From positions 124,001 through 188,000 of the forward strand of contig CAJWRM010000001.1 in NCBI GenBank assembly GCA_913046365.1: a DNA stretch of 64,000 bases, written 5' to 3'. Source of the DNA: an uncultured Flavobacteriales bacterium. Lineage in GTDB: Bacteria; Bacteroidota; Bacteroidia; Flavobacteriales_D; Crocinitomicaceae. The translations under genes and the position numbers were made by a program. How positions within the stretch are numbered: position 1 is the first letter of the stretch; the number at the start of each line of letters is the position of its first letter. Shown here one piece after another: positions 17,672-26,982 of this stretch. The notes below the pieces were generated by a model, which was not told the DNA's origin, did not search any database, and saw only the letters and a program-made list of their open reading frames with translations.

Positions 17672-19632
17672 TACTTTATAATTATTCTTCCCAGTTTCTC
17701 GGAAAGGCTTTTTTTAATTTTCTCGTAGCTCATCTGCTCTGCTAGGAGGTCAAGCATATCTTCGTCTTTACCAGAGCTTGATTTAATTCTACTTTTAATG
17801 TTTAGAATTACCTCATCAACTTTGTGGTATTTAAAGTTATAAATTGAATTCATCACAGATTTGTAAATATCGTCTCCCTCTGATTTGGTGACAATATTAT
17901 ATTTATCCACCCAATTATAACTCAACTCAATATCACTACTTTGAAGATGTGAAACGAAAGATACAATTTTTTGATTTTCTAGATTTTTAAAGTAGGAGGT
18001 TGACAACAAAATTTGATTTTTTAGATTTTGTTCAAATTCCTCGAAAATAATTTTACATAATGGGTTTTCAAATTTTAAATCATCTTGAATAAGCTCATCA
18101 TAAATAAGCTCAATAACACTTGTCGCTTTCTTTTCGTCCGGTTCATCAGCTATAACAATTTCCCTTGTCCCAAAAAGAAGCATTAATCTGATTAAATCTA
18201 GCTCATATTCAAAATCAGAAGGTTGTTTCTTTTGAGCTACTTCTCCCTGTAAAGGACGTTCTTGCTGAGGCTGCCGCTCTGGACTTTGAAATACACGAGT
18301 CCCCTGTTGTTCTTTACTCAACCTGGCTCGTAAAAGCTTCATCAATTCGTTAGATATTGTCTTTTCATTGATTTCAAACTTCTTCGCTATCTCTTGAACA
18401 TATACACTTCTTGTTATTTGATCAGGAATCAAAGCAACAGATTGAACTACCTCTCTAATCAATTTAGATCTTTGAATCGGATCATTTTCTGAACCATCTA
18501 TCAGCACAGAAGCTTTAAAAGAAATAAAATCTTGCTTTTTTGAAGAAATCATCTCTTGAATTTCAGTCAAGGAGTGATTTTTAGCAAAAGAATCGGGGTC
18601 CTCACCGTCAGGGAACAATACGACCTGAACATTTAATCCTTCCTCAAGGATCAAATCAATACCCCTAAAAGATGCCTTTATCCCTGCTGCATCTCCGTCA
18701 TACAAAATCGTCAAATTCTTTGTATATCTCTTAACCAAACGAATTTGTTCTCTTGTCAAAGATGTTCCTGATGAAGAAACAACATTTTCAACACCAGATT
18801 GAAACATGGAGATCACATCTGTATAACCCTCACAAAGCAGACATTCATCGTACTTAATAATGGCTCCTTTAGAAAAATATAAGCCGTATAAAATTTCACT
18901 CTTATTGTATATTGGGCTTTCAGGAGAATTATAATATTTCGCAACCTTCTTGTCATTTTTTAAGGTTCGACCACCAAATCCAAGTACGCGACCTGAAATG
19001 CTATGAATTGGAAAAAGTACACGACCGCGGTAAAAGTCAAAAGTATATTCCTCTTTTTGCTTTGTTAAACCCACTTTTGTTAGATAATCAAGCTTATACC
19101 CCTTTTTCAGTGCGGCTTTTGTAAAATCATCGCTAACATCCAAACAATAACCCAATTGAAATTGATCAATCGTATCTTGTGTAAATCCTCTTTCCAAGAA
19201 ATAAGAAAGACCTATTGCTTTTCCTTCCTTATTTGATTTAATATTATTTTGAAAATGCTGATTGGCAAAATCATTGATTACAAAAAGACTTTCCTTCTCT
19301 GATATTTGCGCTAGTTCCTCTTTAGTTTGCTCTCTGGGTGCAGGAATATTAATACCATATTTATCCGCAAGCCAACGCAAGGCCTCTGGATAAGTAAAGT
19401 GCTCTTTTTCCATTAAAAAAGTAACAACGGTCCCTCCGATTCCAGTAGAAAAACATTTAAAGATCTGTTTTGCAGGCGAAACTACAAAAGAAGGAGTTTT
19501 TTCATCAGTAAAAGGGCTCAAACCTTTGAGGTTTGAGCCTGCTCTTTTGAGCTGAACAAAATCCCCAATAACCTCCTCAACAAGAGCCGTTTGCATAATT
19601 TCGTCTACGATATGTGGAGGAATCTTACTCAT
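17671..19632 (-). CDS. dnaG: DNA primase with degraded zinc finger
   Basis: The 653-residue primase makes RNA primers for replication. The N-terminal region aligns with the DnaG zinc-binding domain, but three of four ligands are replaced: Ser39 (in LSPFTDEKTPSF), Thr42 and Thr63, with only Cys60 left in FKCFSTGIGG. The catalytic core has the TOPRIM motifs LLCEGYTDVISMFQSG and ILYDGDAAGIKA, then GEDPDSF. A polar linker at about 433-475 leads to the helicase-binding region. Loss of ligands seems typical of Bacteroidota primases. It overlaps the lipoprotein gene upstream by 4 bases. Confidence 0.95.
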   Translation of the reverse strand: MSKIPPHIVDEIMQTALVEEVIGDFVQLKRAGSNLKGLSPFTDEKTPSFVVSPAKQIFKCFSTGIGGTVVTFLMEKEHFTYPEALRWLADKYGINIPAPREQTKEELAQISEKESLFVINDFANQHFQNNIKSNKEGKAIGLSYFLERGFTQDTIDQFQLGYCLDVSDDFTKAALKKGYKLDYLTKVGLTKQKEEYTFDFYRGRVLFPIHSISGRVLGFGGRTLKNDKKVAKYYNSPESPIYNKSEILYGLYFSKGAIIKYDECLLCEGYTDVISMFQSGVENVVSSSGTSLTREQIRLVKRYTKNLTILYDGDAAGIKASFRGIDLILEEGLNVQVVLFPDGEDPDSFAKNHSLTEIQEMISSKKQDFISFKASVLIDGSENDPIQRSKLIREVVQSVALIPDQITRSVYVQEIAKKFEINEKTISNELMKLLRARLSKEQQGTRVFQSPERQPQQERPLQGEVAQKKQPSDFEYELDLIRLMLLFGTREIVIADEPDEKKATSVIELIYDELIQDDLKFENPLCKIIFEEFEQNLKNQILLSTSYFKNLENQKIVSFVSHLQSSDIELSYNWVDKYNIVTKSEGDDIYKSVMNSIYNFKYHKVDEVILNIKSRIKSSSGKDEDMLDLLAEQMSYEKIKKSLSEKLGRIIIK

Positions 19633-20039
19633 GGGTTCGAGTAATTAATTTCTGAGACCACCTCTCCTTTTGGGCTATAAGTTGTCCAAATACCCACTTT
19701 TTTATCTTTCTGCCATTCTCCACGGTAAAAGGGCATTCCATTGTCATACTTAACGATAGAAAATCCTTCACGAAGACCATGCGTATACGTGGTCATGGAC
19801 TTTTCAATACCCGACTCCAAATAATGAGTCCACCTTCCATGGCGTCTACCTTTAGCGTCTTGGCCACCAATATATTTCAACTGCTTCCTTCCAGCATACC
19901 ATTCTTTATATTGACCGTTAAGCGAATCGACTAAAACCTCATCTTGGATTACAGACAAAGATTTAGTATTTTCAGTAGCTTCGTTTCCAGTGCAACTCAA
20001 AATAATTCCTAACAATAAAAAAGTGAACCTTAATTTCAT
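19629..20039 (-). CDS. Small YwqK-like lipoprotein
   Basis: The 136-residue protein has a lipoprotein signal MKLRFTFLLLGIILSC with Cys16 as the likely lipidated residue. The mature part carries MORN_2/YwqK-type repeats (KEWYAGRKQLKYIGGQDAKG, GRWTHYLESGIEKSMTTY, GFSIVKYDNGMPFYRGEW). The function is unknown. It sits between the polyprenyl synthase gene (1-base gap) and dnaG (4-base overlap), so it belongs to the same transcript. Confidence 0.8.
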   Translation of the reverse strand: MKLRFTFLLLGIILSCTGNEATENTKSLSVIQDEVLVDSLNGQYKEWYAGRKQLKYIGGQDAKGRRHGRWTHYLESGIEKSMTTYTHGLREGFSIVKYDNGMPFYRGEWQKDKKVGIWTTYSPKGEVVSEINYSNP

Positions 20040-20040
20040 T

Positions 20041-21012
20041 TTATTTCTCTCTATTCATTGTATAATCAACTAAGGATATTAAAGACTCCTTTGCTTCACT
20101 TTCAGGGAAATCATCGAGAATCGAAATCGCATCTCTAGCATATTCCTGCATGATTTTATAGGCATAATCTATACCACCAAATTCTAAAACGATATCGGTT
20201 GCACGCTTTATTTTAGCGCTATTTTCATTTTGGTTTTTGACGATGTTTTTCAATTCTGCCCGAATATTAGGAGGAGAATGATCAAGTGCATAAATCAAAG
20301 GGAGTGTCATTTTTTGTTCTCTGATATCAATCCCTGTTGGTTTTCCAATTTTATTTGGGGTTCCGTAATCGAAAATATCATCTTTAATTTGAAAAGCAAT
20401 TCCTACTTTTTCACCGAAATTCCTCATTTTTTCTCGGTGCATCTCTGCACCAATACTAATGACTCCGGCTTCACAACAGGTGGAAATAAGAGATGCAGTT
20501 TTCATTTTGATTACCTCAAAATAAACGGCTTCAGTAATATCTAAAGACCTAGCTTTTTCAATTTGTAAAAGCTCACCTTCACTCATTTCTTTAACAGAAC
20601 GTGCAACAACCTCCAATAAATCAATATTTTCCTTTTCAATAGAAAGCAAAAGGATTTTCGAAAGCATATAATCACCAACGAGAACGGCTATTTTATTCTT
20701 CCATAAAGCATTCACAGAAAAAAATCCTCTTCTTTCATTCGCATCATCGACGACATCATCATGAACTAGTGTCGCGGTATGCAATAATTCCACCAAGGAT
20801 GCTGCATGAAATGTGGTATCATTGGCTTCGCCGAATAACTTACAGGACAAGAATACAAATAAGGGACGCATTTGCTTACCCTTTCTCTTTACCACATATT
20901 GGGTAACCTTATCAAGCAGTGGAACTTTAGACTCAAGAGCTGACTTGAAATAAGTTTCAAAAGAACCCATTTCAGATTTTACAGGCGCAATAATCTTTTC
21001 TATACTCGACAT
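20041..21012 (-). CDS. Long-chain polyprenyl diphosphate synthase
   Basis: The 323-residue enzyme is a trans-prenyltransferase that extends isoprenoid chains, probably for the menaquinone side chain. Both aspartate-rich motifs are present: DDVVDD at about 85-90 and DDIFD at 211-215. The region KGKQMRPLFVFLSCKL binds the substrate. Chain length cannot be read with confidence, so no symbol is given (IspB or octaprenyl-type is likely). It is the first gene after the carB terminator and heads a cluster with a lipoprotein, dnaG and mscS. Confidence 0.92.
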   Translation of the reverse strand: MSSIEKIIAPVKSEMGSFETYFKSALESKVPLLDKVTQYVVKRKGKQMRPLFVFLSCKLFGEANDTTFHAASLVELLHTATLVHDDVVDDANERRGFFSVNALWKNKIAVLVGDYMLSKILLLSIEKENIDLLEVVARSVKEMSEGELLQIEKARSLDITEAVYFEVIKMKTASLISTCCEAGVISIGAEMHREKMRNFGEKVGIAFQIKDDIFDYGTPNKIGKPTGIDIREQKMTLPLIYALDHSPPNIRAELKNIVKNQNENSAKIKRATDIVLEFGGIDYAYKIMQEYARDAISILDDFPESEAKESLISLVDYTMNREK

Positions 21013-21023
21013 AATACAAATAT

Positions 21024-21044
21024 AAAAAAAGCCCGATTGGCTTT
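21024..21044 (-). terminator. Terminator after carB
   Basis: On the reverse strand the hairpin AAAGCC-AATCG-GGCTTT is followed by a run of T. It lies 15 bases after the carB stop and just before the next gene, so it probably ends the carB transcript. Confidence 0.7.
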
Positions 21045-21058
21045 ACCAGAAATGGTCA

Positions 21059-23875
21059 TTAACGTGACAAATGCATATTTCGCTCTGAATATACTTTTCT
21101 AAAGAATGGATCTTTTAAATTTTCAATAAATCGGATCGCCTCTCCAGTTGATTTCATCTCAGGACCGAGCTCCTTCTTTACATCTGGAAACTTTCCATAG
21201 GAAAATACTGGTATCTTAATCGCATATCCTTTTTTACGTGGTGTGAAATTAAAATCTTTCACCTTCTTTTCTCCAAGCATGACCTTCGCGGCATAATTCA
21301 CATATGGCTCGTCATAGGCCTTAGCAATAAATGGAACAGTTCTAGAGGCACGAGGGTTGGCTTCAATCACGTAAACCTTATCATCCTTAATGGCAAATTG
21401 TATGTTAATCAACCCTACTGTCTGTAATTCAATCGCGATTTTCTTTGTAATATCTTCAATTTGAGTCATTACAAAGTCACCTAAATTGTATGGAGGTAAA
21501 ACAGCATATGAGTCACCTGAATGAATTCCTGCAGGCTCAATGTGCTGCATAATTCCGATGATATAGACATCCTCTCCATCACAAATTGCATCGGCTTCCG
21601 CCTCAATTGCACCACCTAAAAAGTGATCTAATAGAATTTGATTATTCCCCATCTCATTCAGAATATCTACAACATGATGCTCAAGCTCTTCTTTATTGAT
21701 GACAATCTTCATTTTCTGGCCTCCTAAAACATAAGACGGCCTTACAAGAAGTGGGAAACCTAAATCGTCTGACAGTTCTAAAGCTTGTTCAGCACTTTCA
21801 ACAACACCATATTTAGGGAATGGAATCTCATTGGCCTCAAGGAGTTTTGAAAAACGTCCTCGATCCTCAGCCAAATCCAAGGCGTCAAAACTAGTTCCTA
21901 AGACCTTTATACCGTATCGGCTTAGTTTTTCTGCAAGTTTTAGTGCGGTCTGACCACCAAGCTGAACAATGACACCTTCGGGTTTCTCATGCTGAATAAT
22001 ATCATAAATGTGCTCCCAGAATACAGGTTCAAAGTAAAGCTTGTCAGCGGTATCAAAATCAGTAGAGACAGTTTCGGGATTGCAATTGATCATAATCGTC
22101 TCATAGCCACATTCTTTTGCCGCAAGCACCCCATGAACGCATGAATAATCGAATTCTATTCCCTGACCTATTCTATTTGGACCGGATCCCAAAACCACTA
22201 CCTTCTTCCTATCAGAAACGACACTTTCGTTTTCAAATTCAAAGGTGGAATAGTAGTAAGGCGTTTGAGCCGCGAATTCTGCTGCACAAGTATCAACCAA
22301 TTTATAGACTCTATTCAATCCTATTGCACTTCGTTTCGCATGCACCTCGGACTCAAGACACCTCAAAAGATGGGCTATCTGTCGGTCTGCATAACCTTTT
22401 TGCTTGGCTTCAAAAAACAATTCATCAGGTAAATTATCAATATGAAATTTCTCAATTCTATCTTCCAACTTAATTAAATCCTCAATTTGCTTTAAAAACC
22501 AAATATCAATCTTTGTTTTTTCAACAATCGTTTTAAATGGAATACCAAGTTTAATGGCATCATAAATATGAAATAAACGATTCCAACTTGCATTTTCAAG
22601 AGAATGGAGTATTTCATTCTGATTCGTTAGCTCTCTGCCATCTGCACCCAAACCATTTCGATTTATTTCGAGTGATTGACATGCTTTCTGAAGGGCTTCC
22701 TGAAAAGACCTACCAATTCCCATTACCTCGCCTACAGATTTCATCTGCAGACCTAATTTTCTATTTGTTCCAGGAAACTTATTAAAATTCCATCTAGGGA
22801 TTTTAACAATCACATAATCTAAGGTAGGCTCAAAAAGCGCCGAAGTTGTTTTTGTAATTTGATTATCCAGCTCGTCTAATGAATAGCCTATCGCTAACTT
22901 TGAAGCAATTTTGGCAATAGGATAACCCGTTGCCTTTGAGGCAAGTGCCGAAGAACGGCTCACTCTAGGATTAATCTCAATTGCAATAATATCTTCCTTT
23001 TCGTCTGGAGAAACAGCAAACTGAACATTACATCCTCCTGCAAACTCACCAATGGAACGCATCATATTGATAGCCATGTCACGCATTTTCTGAAAGGTTG
23101 TATCAGAAAGTGTCATAGCAGGTGCAACGGTTATTGAGTCTCCTGTATGAATGCCCATTGGATCAAAATTCTCAATCGAACAAATAATAACAACGTTATC
23201 ATTACAATCTCGCAATAACTCTAGCTCAAATTCTTTCCAACCCAATAAAGCTTTGTCAATCATCACCTCGTGTATCGGAGAAAGCTGAAGTCCTCTCTCA
23301 AGGAGGTTGTCAAATTGATTTGGATCATGTAAAATAGAGGCCCCTGATCCACCTAAAGTGTATGAGGGTCTAATGCATAGGGGAAAACCAAATTCTTGGG
23401 CAATTTCCTTTCCTTCTAAAAATGACTTTGCTGTTTTTTGCGGAGCCATAGGCACCCCTATCTCTGTCATTAAATCTCTAAATGCTTCTCTATTTTCTGT
23501 TATTTCAATAGCATCTATGTTGACACCTATAATTTTTACACCAAATTCCTCCCACAAGCCCATTTCATCGCACTTGATGCACAAGTTCAATGCAGTCTGT
23601 CCTCCCATAGTGGGGAGCACGGCATCAATATCATGCTGTTCGAGAATTTCTCTAACACTGGCAGGCTCCAATGGTTTTAGGTAAACATTATCAGCCACAA
23701 CCTTATCGGTCATTATTGTTGCTGGGTTAGAGTTAATTAAAGTCACTTCTATTCCTTCTTCTCGCAAGGACCTTGATGCTTGAGAACCTGCGTAATCAAA
23801 TTCACAAGCTTGACCAATTACAATGGGACCACTACCAATAATTAAAATAGATTTTATAGAAGAATCTTTGGGCAT
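21059..23875 (-). CDS. carB: Carbamoyl-phosphate synthase large subunit, short form
   Basis: The 938-residue subunit makes carbamoyl phosphate for arginine and pyrimidine synthesis. Two homologous ATP-grasp halves are clear: the first begins ILIIGSGPIVIGQACEFDY and the second VVVLGSGPNRIGQGIEFDYS. Both have the ATP-binding motifs RPSYTLGGSG and RPSYVLGGQK. The family norm is about 1070 residues; here the protein ends soon after GEAIRFIENLKDPFF, so the C-terminal allosteric MGS-like domain that binds UMP and ornithine is absent. carA is not nearby. Confidence 0.96.
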   Translation of the reverse strand: MPKDSSIKSILIIGSGPIVIGQACEFDYAGSQASRSLREEGIEVTLINSNPATIMTDKVVADNVYLKPLEPASVREILEQHDIDAVLPTMGGQTALNLCIKCDEMGLWEEFGVKIIGVNIDAIEITENREAFRDLMTEIGVPMAPQKTAKSFLEGKEIAQEFGFPLCIRPSYTLGGSGASILHDPNQFDNLLERGLQLSPIHEVMIDKALLGWKEFELELLRDCNDNVVIICSIENFDPMGIHTGDSITVAPAMTLSDTTFQKMRDMAINMMRSIGEFAGGCNVQFAVSPDEKEDIIAIEINPRVSRSSALASKATGYPIAKIASKLAIGYSLDELDNQITKTTSALFEPTLDYVIVKIPRWNFNKFPGTNRKLGLQMKSVGEVMGIGRSFQEALQKACQSLEINRNGLGADGRELTNQNEILHSLENASWNRLFHIYDAIKLGIPFKTIVEKTKIDIWFLKQIEDLIKLEDRIEKFHIDNLPDELFFEAKQKGYADRQIAHLLRCLESEVHAKRSAIGLNRVYKLVDTCAAEFAAQTPYYYSTFEFENESVVSDRKKVVVLGSGPNRIGQGIEFDYSCVHGVLAAKECGYETIMINCNPETVSTDFDTADKLYFEPVFWEHIYDIIQHEKPEGVIVQLGGQTALKLAEKLSRYGIKVLGTSFDALDLAEDRGRFSKLLEANEIPFPKYGVVESAEQALELSDDLGFPLLVRPSYVLGGQKMKIVINKEELEHHVVDILNEMGNNQILLDHFLGGAIEAEADAICDGEDVYIIGIMQHIEPAGIHSGDSYAVLPPYNLGDFVMTQIEDITKKIAIELQTVGLINIQFAIKDDKVYVIEANPRASRTVPFIAKAYDEPYVNYAAKVMLGEKKVKDFNFTPRKKGYAIKIPVFSYGKFPDVKKELGPEMKSTGEAIRFIENLKDPFFRKVYSERNMHLSR

Positions 23876-23921
23876 ACGATGTTCAATTTAAATGAAAAGA
23901 AATAACACAATAAATCGAGAG

Positions 23922-23929
23922 CAAATTTA
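23922..23929 (-). promoter_or_regulatory. Candidate promoter of carB
   Basis: TAAATTTG on the reverse strand fits TAnnTTTG. A TTG at 23953-23955 lies 23 bases upstream, within the tolerated -33/-7 spacing. The predicted leader is about 40 nt. Confidence 0.45.
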
Positions 23930-24049
23930 ATTGAAATACTACGATATGGGCTCAATTATGTAAAATGTTTATACACAAATTTCATCCAAAATGTTAATTA
24001 AACAATATTAACGAGCAAAAACAGGATCGTATGACCTAATTTAGAGGCA

Positions 24050-24862
24050 ATGTATTCAAATTTAATTAGAGAAGGGAACGTAACTCTAGAGTACTATATT
24101 GAGGGTTCAGGACAAAATACCCTGGTCTGTTTTCATGGACATGGCAGAAAGGTGGAAGATTTTTTGTTTTTGGCCAAAAAAGACCGGAAACTGATATTAA
24201 TTGTACTTCCTCACCACGGAAAATCACAATTTCCGATAGAAAGAATCGAAAACCAACCCTTGAAAATCGAAGAATTCAACTCAATATTTACAAAAGTCCT
24301 GGAAAAAGAGGCAATCAATCATTTTCATTTTATTGGATTTTCTCAAGGTGGAAGGTTTGTTCTTTCACTTCTGCCCTTATATGAAAACCGACTTAAATCT
24401 GTTCAGGTAATTTCTCCCGACGGTATGGACCCAATGAGTTTTTATAATCGAACCTCGCGCATGCGTTTGGCTAGATTATTATTTCAAAAATGGGAGGGTT
24501 CCCCTAAATCATTTATTAGAATTGCAAAATTTGCTTTCAGACTAGGATTAATAAGACCAAAAGTCTTTGCCTTTATTGAGCTATTTGCAGGAAATAAAGA
24601 ACAGTTTCAAAGGGCATCGAGAACCTGGAGAGGATTCAGAAATATAAAACCTGACTTCCCTGCGATCACTGCGTCACTAAATTCCAATAAGATCTATTTT
24701 AAAGTAATTATGGGTAAATACGACCAGGTCATTCGAACCCAACAAGCAGTCCTTTTTTTGAATGAAATAGGCTTTCCCGAGGCCTTAATTGAGATTGAAT
24801 GTGGACATGATTTTTTCAAGGAGGGTAATCTATTTAGATTGAATCAAGCCATTAAAATATAA
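24050..24862 (+). CDS. Alpha/beta-hydrolase
   Basis: The 270-residue protein has the alpha/beta-hydrolase fold. The oxyanion region reads LVCFHGHGR near residue 28. The nucleophile elbow GFSQGGRF near residue 103 supplies the serine, and the C-terminal ECGHDFF supplies the histidine; the acid is probably the Asp in KYDQVIR. No signal peptide is visible. The substrate is unknown. It is convergent with dnaK and they share a bidirectional terminator. Confidence 0.85.
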   Translation: MYSNLIREGNVTLEYYIEGSGQNTLVCFHGHGRKVEDFLFLAKKDRKLILIVLPHHGKSQFPIERIENQPLKIEEFNSIFTKVLEKEAINHFHFIGFSQGGRFVLSLLPLYENRLKSVQVISPDGMDPMSFYNRTSRMRLARLLFQKWEGSPKSFIRIAKFAFRLGLIRPKVFAFIELFAGNKEQFQRASRTWRGFRNIKPDFPAITASLNSNKIYFKVIMGKYDQVIRTQQAVLFLNEIGFPEALIEIECGHDFFKEGNLFRLNQAIKI

Positions 24863-24888
24863 AAAAGGCACCCGAGGGTGCCTTTAAA
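24861..24888. terminator. Bidirectional terminator between hydrolase and dnaK
   Basis: A perfect stem AAAGGCACCC/GGGTGCCTTT (24864-24873 and 24876-24885) with a two-base loop is flanked by A6 on the left. Read on the reverse strand it ends in T6, a strong signal for dnaK; on the forward strand the T run is short. Confidence 0.8.
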
Positions 24889-24920
24889 CTTATAACCAAA
24901 TAATCTTTTACAAATCGAGA

Positions 24921-26831
24921 TTATTTCTTTTCATTTACTTCTTCGAAATCAACATCCGTGACCTCATCTTGAGCATTTTCTGCACCTTCACCTTGTGGCT
25001 GTCCTGCATTAGGACCTCCGCCCTCTTGATTTGTTGCATTGTACATCTCTTGAGATGCCGCTTGGAATACATTGTTCAACTTTTCCATCGCTGGTTCGAG
25101 ATTTTCAATATTCTTCGCTTCAAACTCCTTTTTCAATTCTGCTAAAGCATCCTCGATAGGTTGTTTTTTATCTGCCGGAAGTTTATCCCCATATTCCTTG
25201 AGCTGTCTTTCGGTTTGGAAGATTGTAGAGTCTGCTTTATTCACAACCTCGACTTCTTCTTTCTTCTTTTGATCTGCTTCAGCATTTGCTTCTGCCTCTG
25301 CTTTCATTTTTTCAATTTCTGCGTCAGACAAACCTGAAGAAGCTTCAATCTTAATCGATTGTTCTTTTCCTGTCCCCTTATCTTTTGCAGAAATGTTCAT
25401 GATTCCATTGGCATCAATATCGAATGTTACTTCAATTTGAGGCACGCCTCTCGGAGCGGCAGGAATATCGGTTAACTGGAACCTTCCTAAAGTTTTATTA
25501 TCATTTGCCATCGGGCGTTCACCTTGAAGCACATGAATATCAACAGAAGGTTGATTGTCAGCTGCCGTTGAAAATACCTCGGATTTCTTCGCTGGAATCG
25601 TTGTATTTGATTCAATCAATTTGGTAAATACTCCGCCCATTGTCTCAATACCAAGAGATAACGGCGTAACATCTAGTAACAATACATCTTTCACCTCTCC
25701 AGTTAAAACACCACCTTGTATAGCTGCACCAATCGCAACAACTTCATCAGGATTTACTCCTTTAGAAGGCGCCTTTCCGAAAAAGTTCTTCACTGCATCC
25801 TGTATAATTGGAATTCTTGTAGAACCACCTACGATAATTACCTCATCGATGTCACTTGCAGACAAACCTGCATTTTTAAGTGCCGATCTACATGGCGCAA
25901 TTGTTCTTTCTACAATTTCTGAGATCAACTGCTCAAATTTTGCACGTTGTAATGTTCGAACTAAATGTTTTGGAACACCATCTACAGGCATAATGTAAGG
26001 CAAGTTAATTTCCGTTGAAGTAGTTGAGGAAAGCTCAATTTTCGCTTTCTCGGCTGCTTCCTTCAATCTCTGCAAAGCCATAGGGTCTTTTCTTAAATCA
26101 AGACCTTCATCTTTCTTGAACTCATCAACTAACCATGAGATGATTGTTTCGTCAACATCGTCTCCACCAAGGTGTGTATCGCCATCAGTTGACAATACCT
26201 CAAAAACACCGTCACCTAGCTCAAGGATAGAAACATCATGTGTTCCACCACCAAAGTCAAAAACAACAATTTTTTGGTCTATTCCTTTTTTATCTAATCC
26301 ATATGCCAATGCAGCTGCAGTTGGCTCATTGATAATTCTTTTGATTGTAAGGCCTGCAACTTCTCCGGCTTCTTTTGTTGCTTGACGCTGTGAATCATTA
26401 AAGTATGCAGGCACAGTAACTACTGCCTCTGAAACCTCCTGACCTAAATAATCCTCAGCTGTTTTCTTCATTTTTTGAAGAATCATTGCTGAAATTTCTT
26501 GTGGAGAATACTTTCGGTCATCTATTTCAACCCGAGGTGTGTTGTTCTCGCCTTTAACCACCTTGTAAGGCATTCTGGCTACTTCTTTTTTACAATCGTC
26601 AAAGCTAGACCCCATAAATCTCTTTATAGAGTATATTGTTTTGGTAGGATTTGTAATGGCTTGTCTTTTGGCTGGGTCACCGACTTTACGCTCACCGCCT
26701 TCAACAAAAGCTACAACAGAAGGTGTTGTTCTTTTACCTTCTGAGTTCGCTATAACCACTGGTTCATTTCCTTCCATGACTGAAACGCACGAGTTTGTGG
26801 TTCCTAAGTCAATTCCTATAATTTTTCCCAT
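24921..26831 (-). CDS. dnaK: Chaperone DnaK (Hsp70)
   Basis: The 636-residue Hsp70 chaperone binds and refolds unfolded proteins in an ATP-driven cycle with DnaJ and GrpE. It starts with [18 protein letters not shown]. The nucleotide-binding domain has [19 protein letters not shown] and [14 protein letters not shown]. The interdomain linker is [13 protein letters not shown]. The substrate-binding domain is followed by a Glu/Gln/Gly-rich tail ending near [11 protein letters not shown]. The neighbouring dnaJ and grpE genes are absent. No CIRCE element is visible upstream. Confidence 0.98.
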   Translation of the reverse strand: MGKIIGIDLGTTNSCVSVMEGNEPVVIANSEGKRTTPSVVAFVEGGERKVGDPAKRQAITNPTKTIYSIKRFMGSSFDDCKKEVARMPYKVVKGENNTPRVEIDDRKYSPQEISAMILQKMKKTAEDYLGQEVSEAVVTVPAYFNDSQRQATKEAGEVAGLTIKRIINEPTAAALAYGLDKKGIDQKIVVFDFGGGTHDVSILELGDGVFEVLSTDGDTHLGGDDVDETIISWLVDEFKKDEGLDLRKDPMALQRLKEAAEKAKIELSSTTSTEINLPYIMPVDGVPKHLVRTLQRAKFEQLISEIVERTIAPCRSALKNAGLSASDIDEVIIVGGSTRIPIIQDAVKNFFGKAPSKGVNPDEVVAIGAAIQGGVLTGEVKDVLLLDVTPLSLGIETMGGVFTKLIESNTTIPAKKSEVFSTAADNQPSVDIHVLQGERPMANDNKTLGRFQLTDIPAAPRGVPQIEVTFDIDANGIMNISAKDKGTGKEQSIKIEASSGLSDAEIEKMKAEAEANAEADQKKKEEVEVVNKADSTIFQTERQLKEYGDKLPADKKQPIEDALAELKKEFEAKNIENLEPAMEKLNNVFQAASQEMYNATNQEGGGPNAGQPQGEGAENAQDEVTDVDFEEVNEKK

Positions 26832-26893
26832 GTTATTATTTTTTTCTACTCTATGTCAATTAATATGCCACGGCAAAAAACAAGGGTTTATTA

Positions 26894-26949
26894 TGACAAA
26901 AAAGACAAGCGAGAATTATAAATATGTCTAAATGTCATACTTTCTGACA
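26894..26949. promoter_or_regulatory. Inverted TGACA/TGTCA repeats upstream of dnaK
   Basis: The 150-base gap upstream of dnaK contains TGACA (26894-26898), GACA (26904-26907), TGTC (26925-26928), TGTCA (26933-26937) and TGACA (26945-26949). They form an outer inverted pair and an inner TGTCA-N7-TGACA palindrome. They could bind a heat-shock regulator; this is inference from symmetry alone. Confidence 0.25.
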
Positions 26950-26982
26950 AAAAAAAGGATAGGCAGGTTGGATAATGTGATT

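Noticed and set aside
21017..21024. TATATTTG on the reverse strand before the polyprenyl synthase gene
   Set aside because: It ends 4 bases before the ATG and overlaps the carB terminator T run, so it would imply a leaderless start; more likely a chance match in an AT-rich gap.
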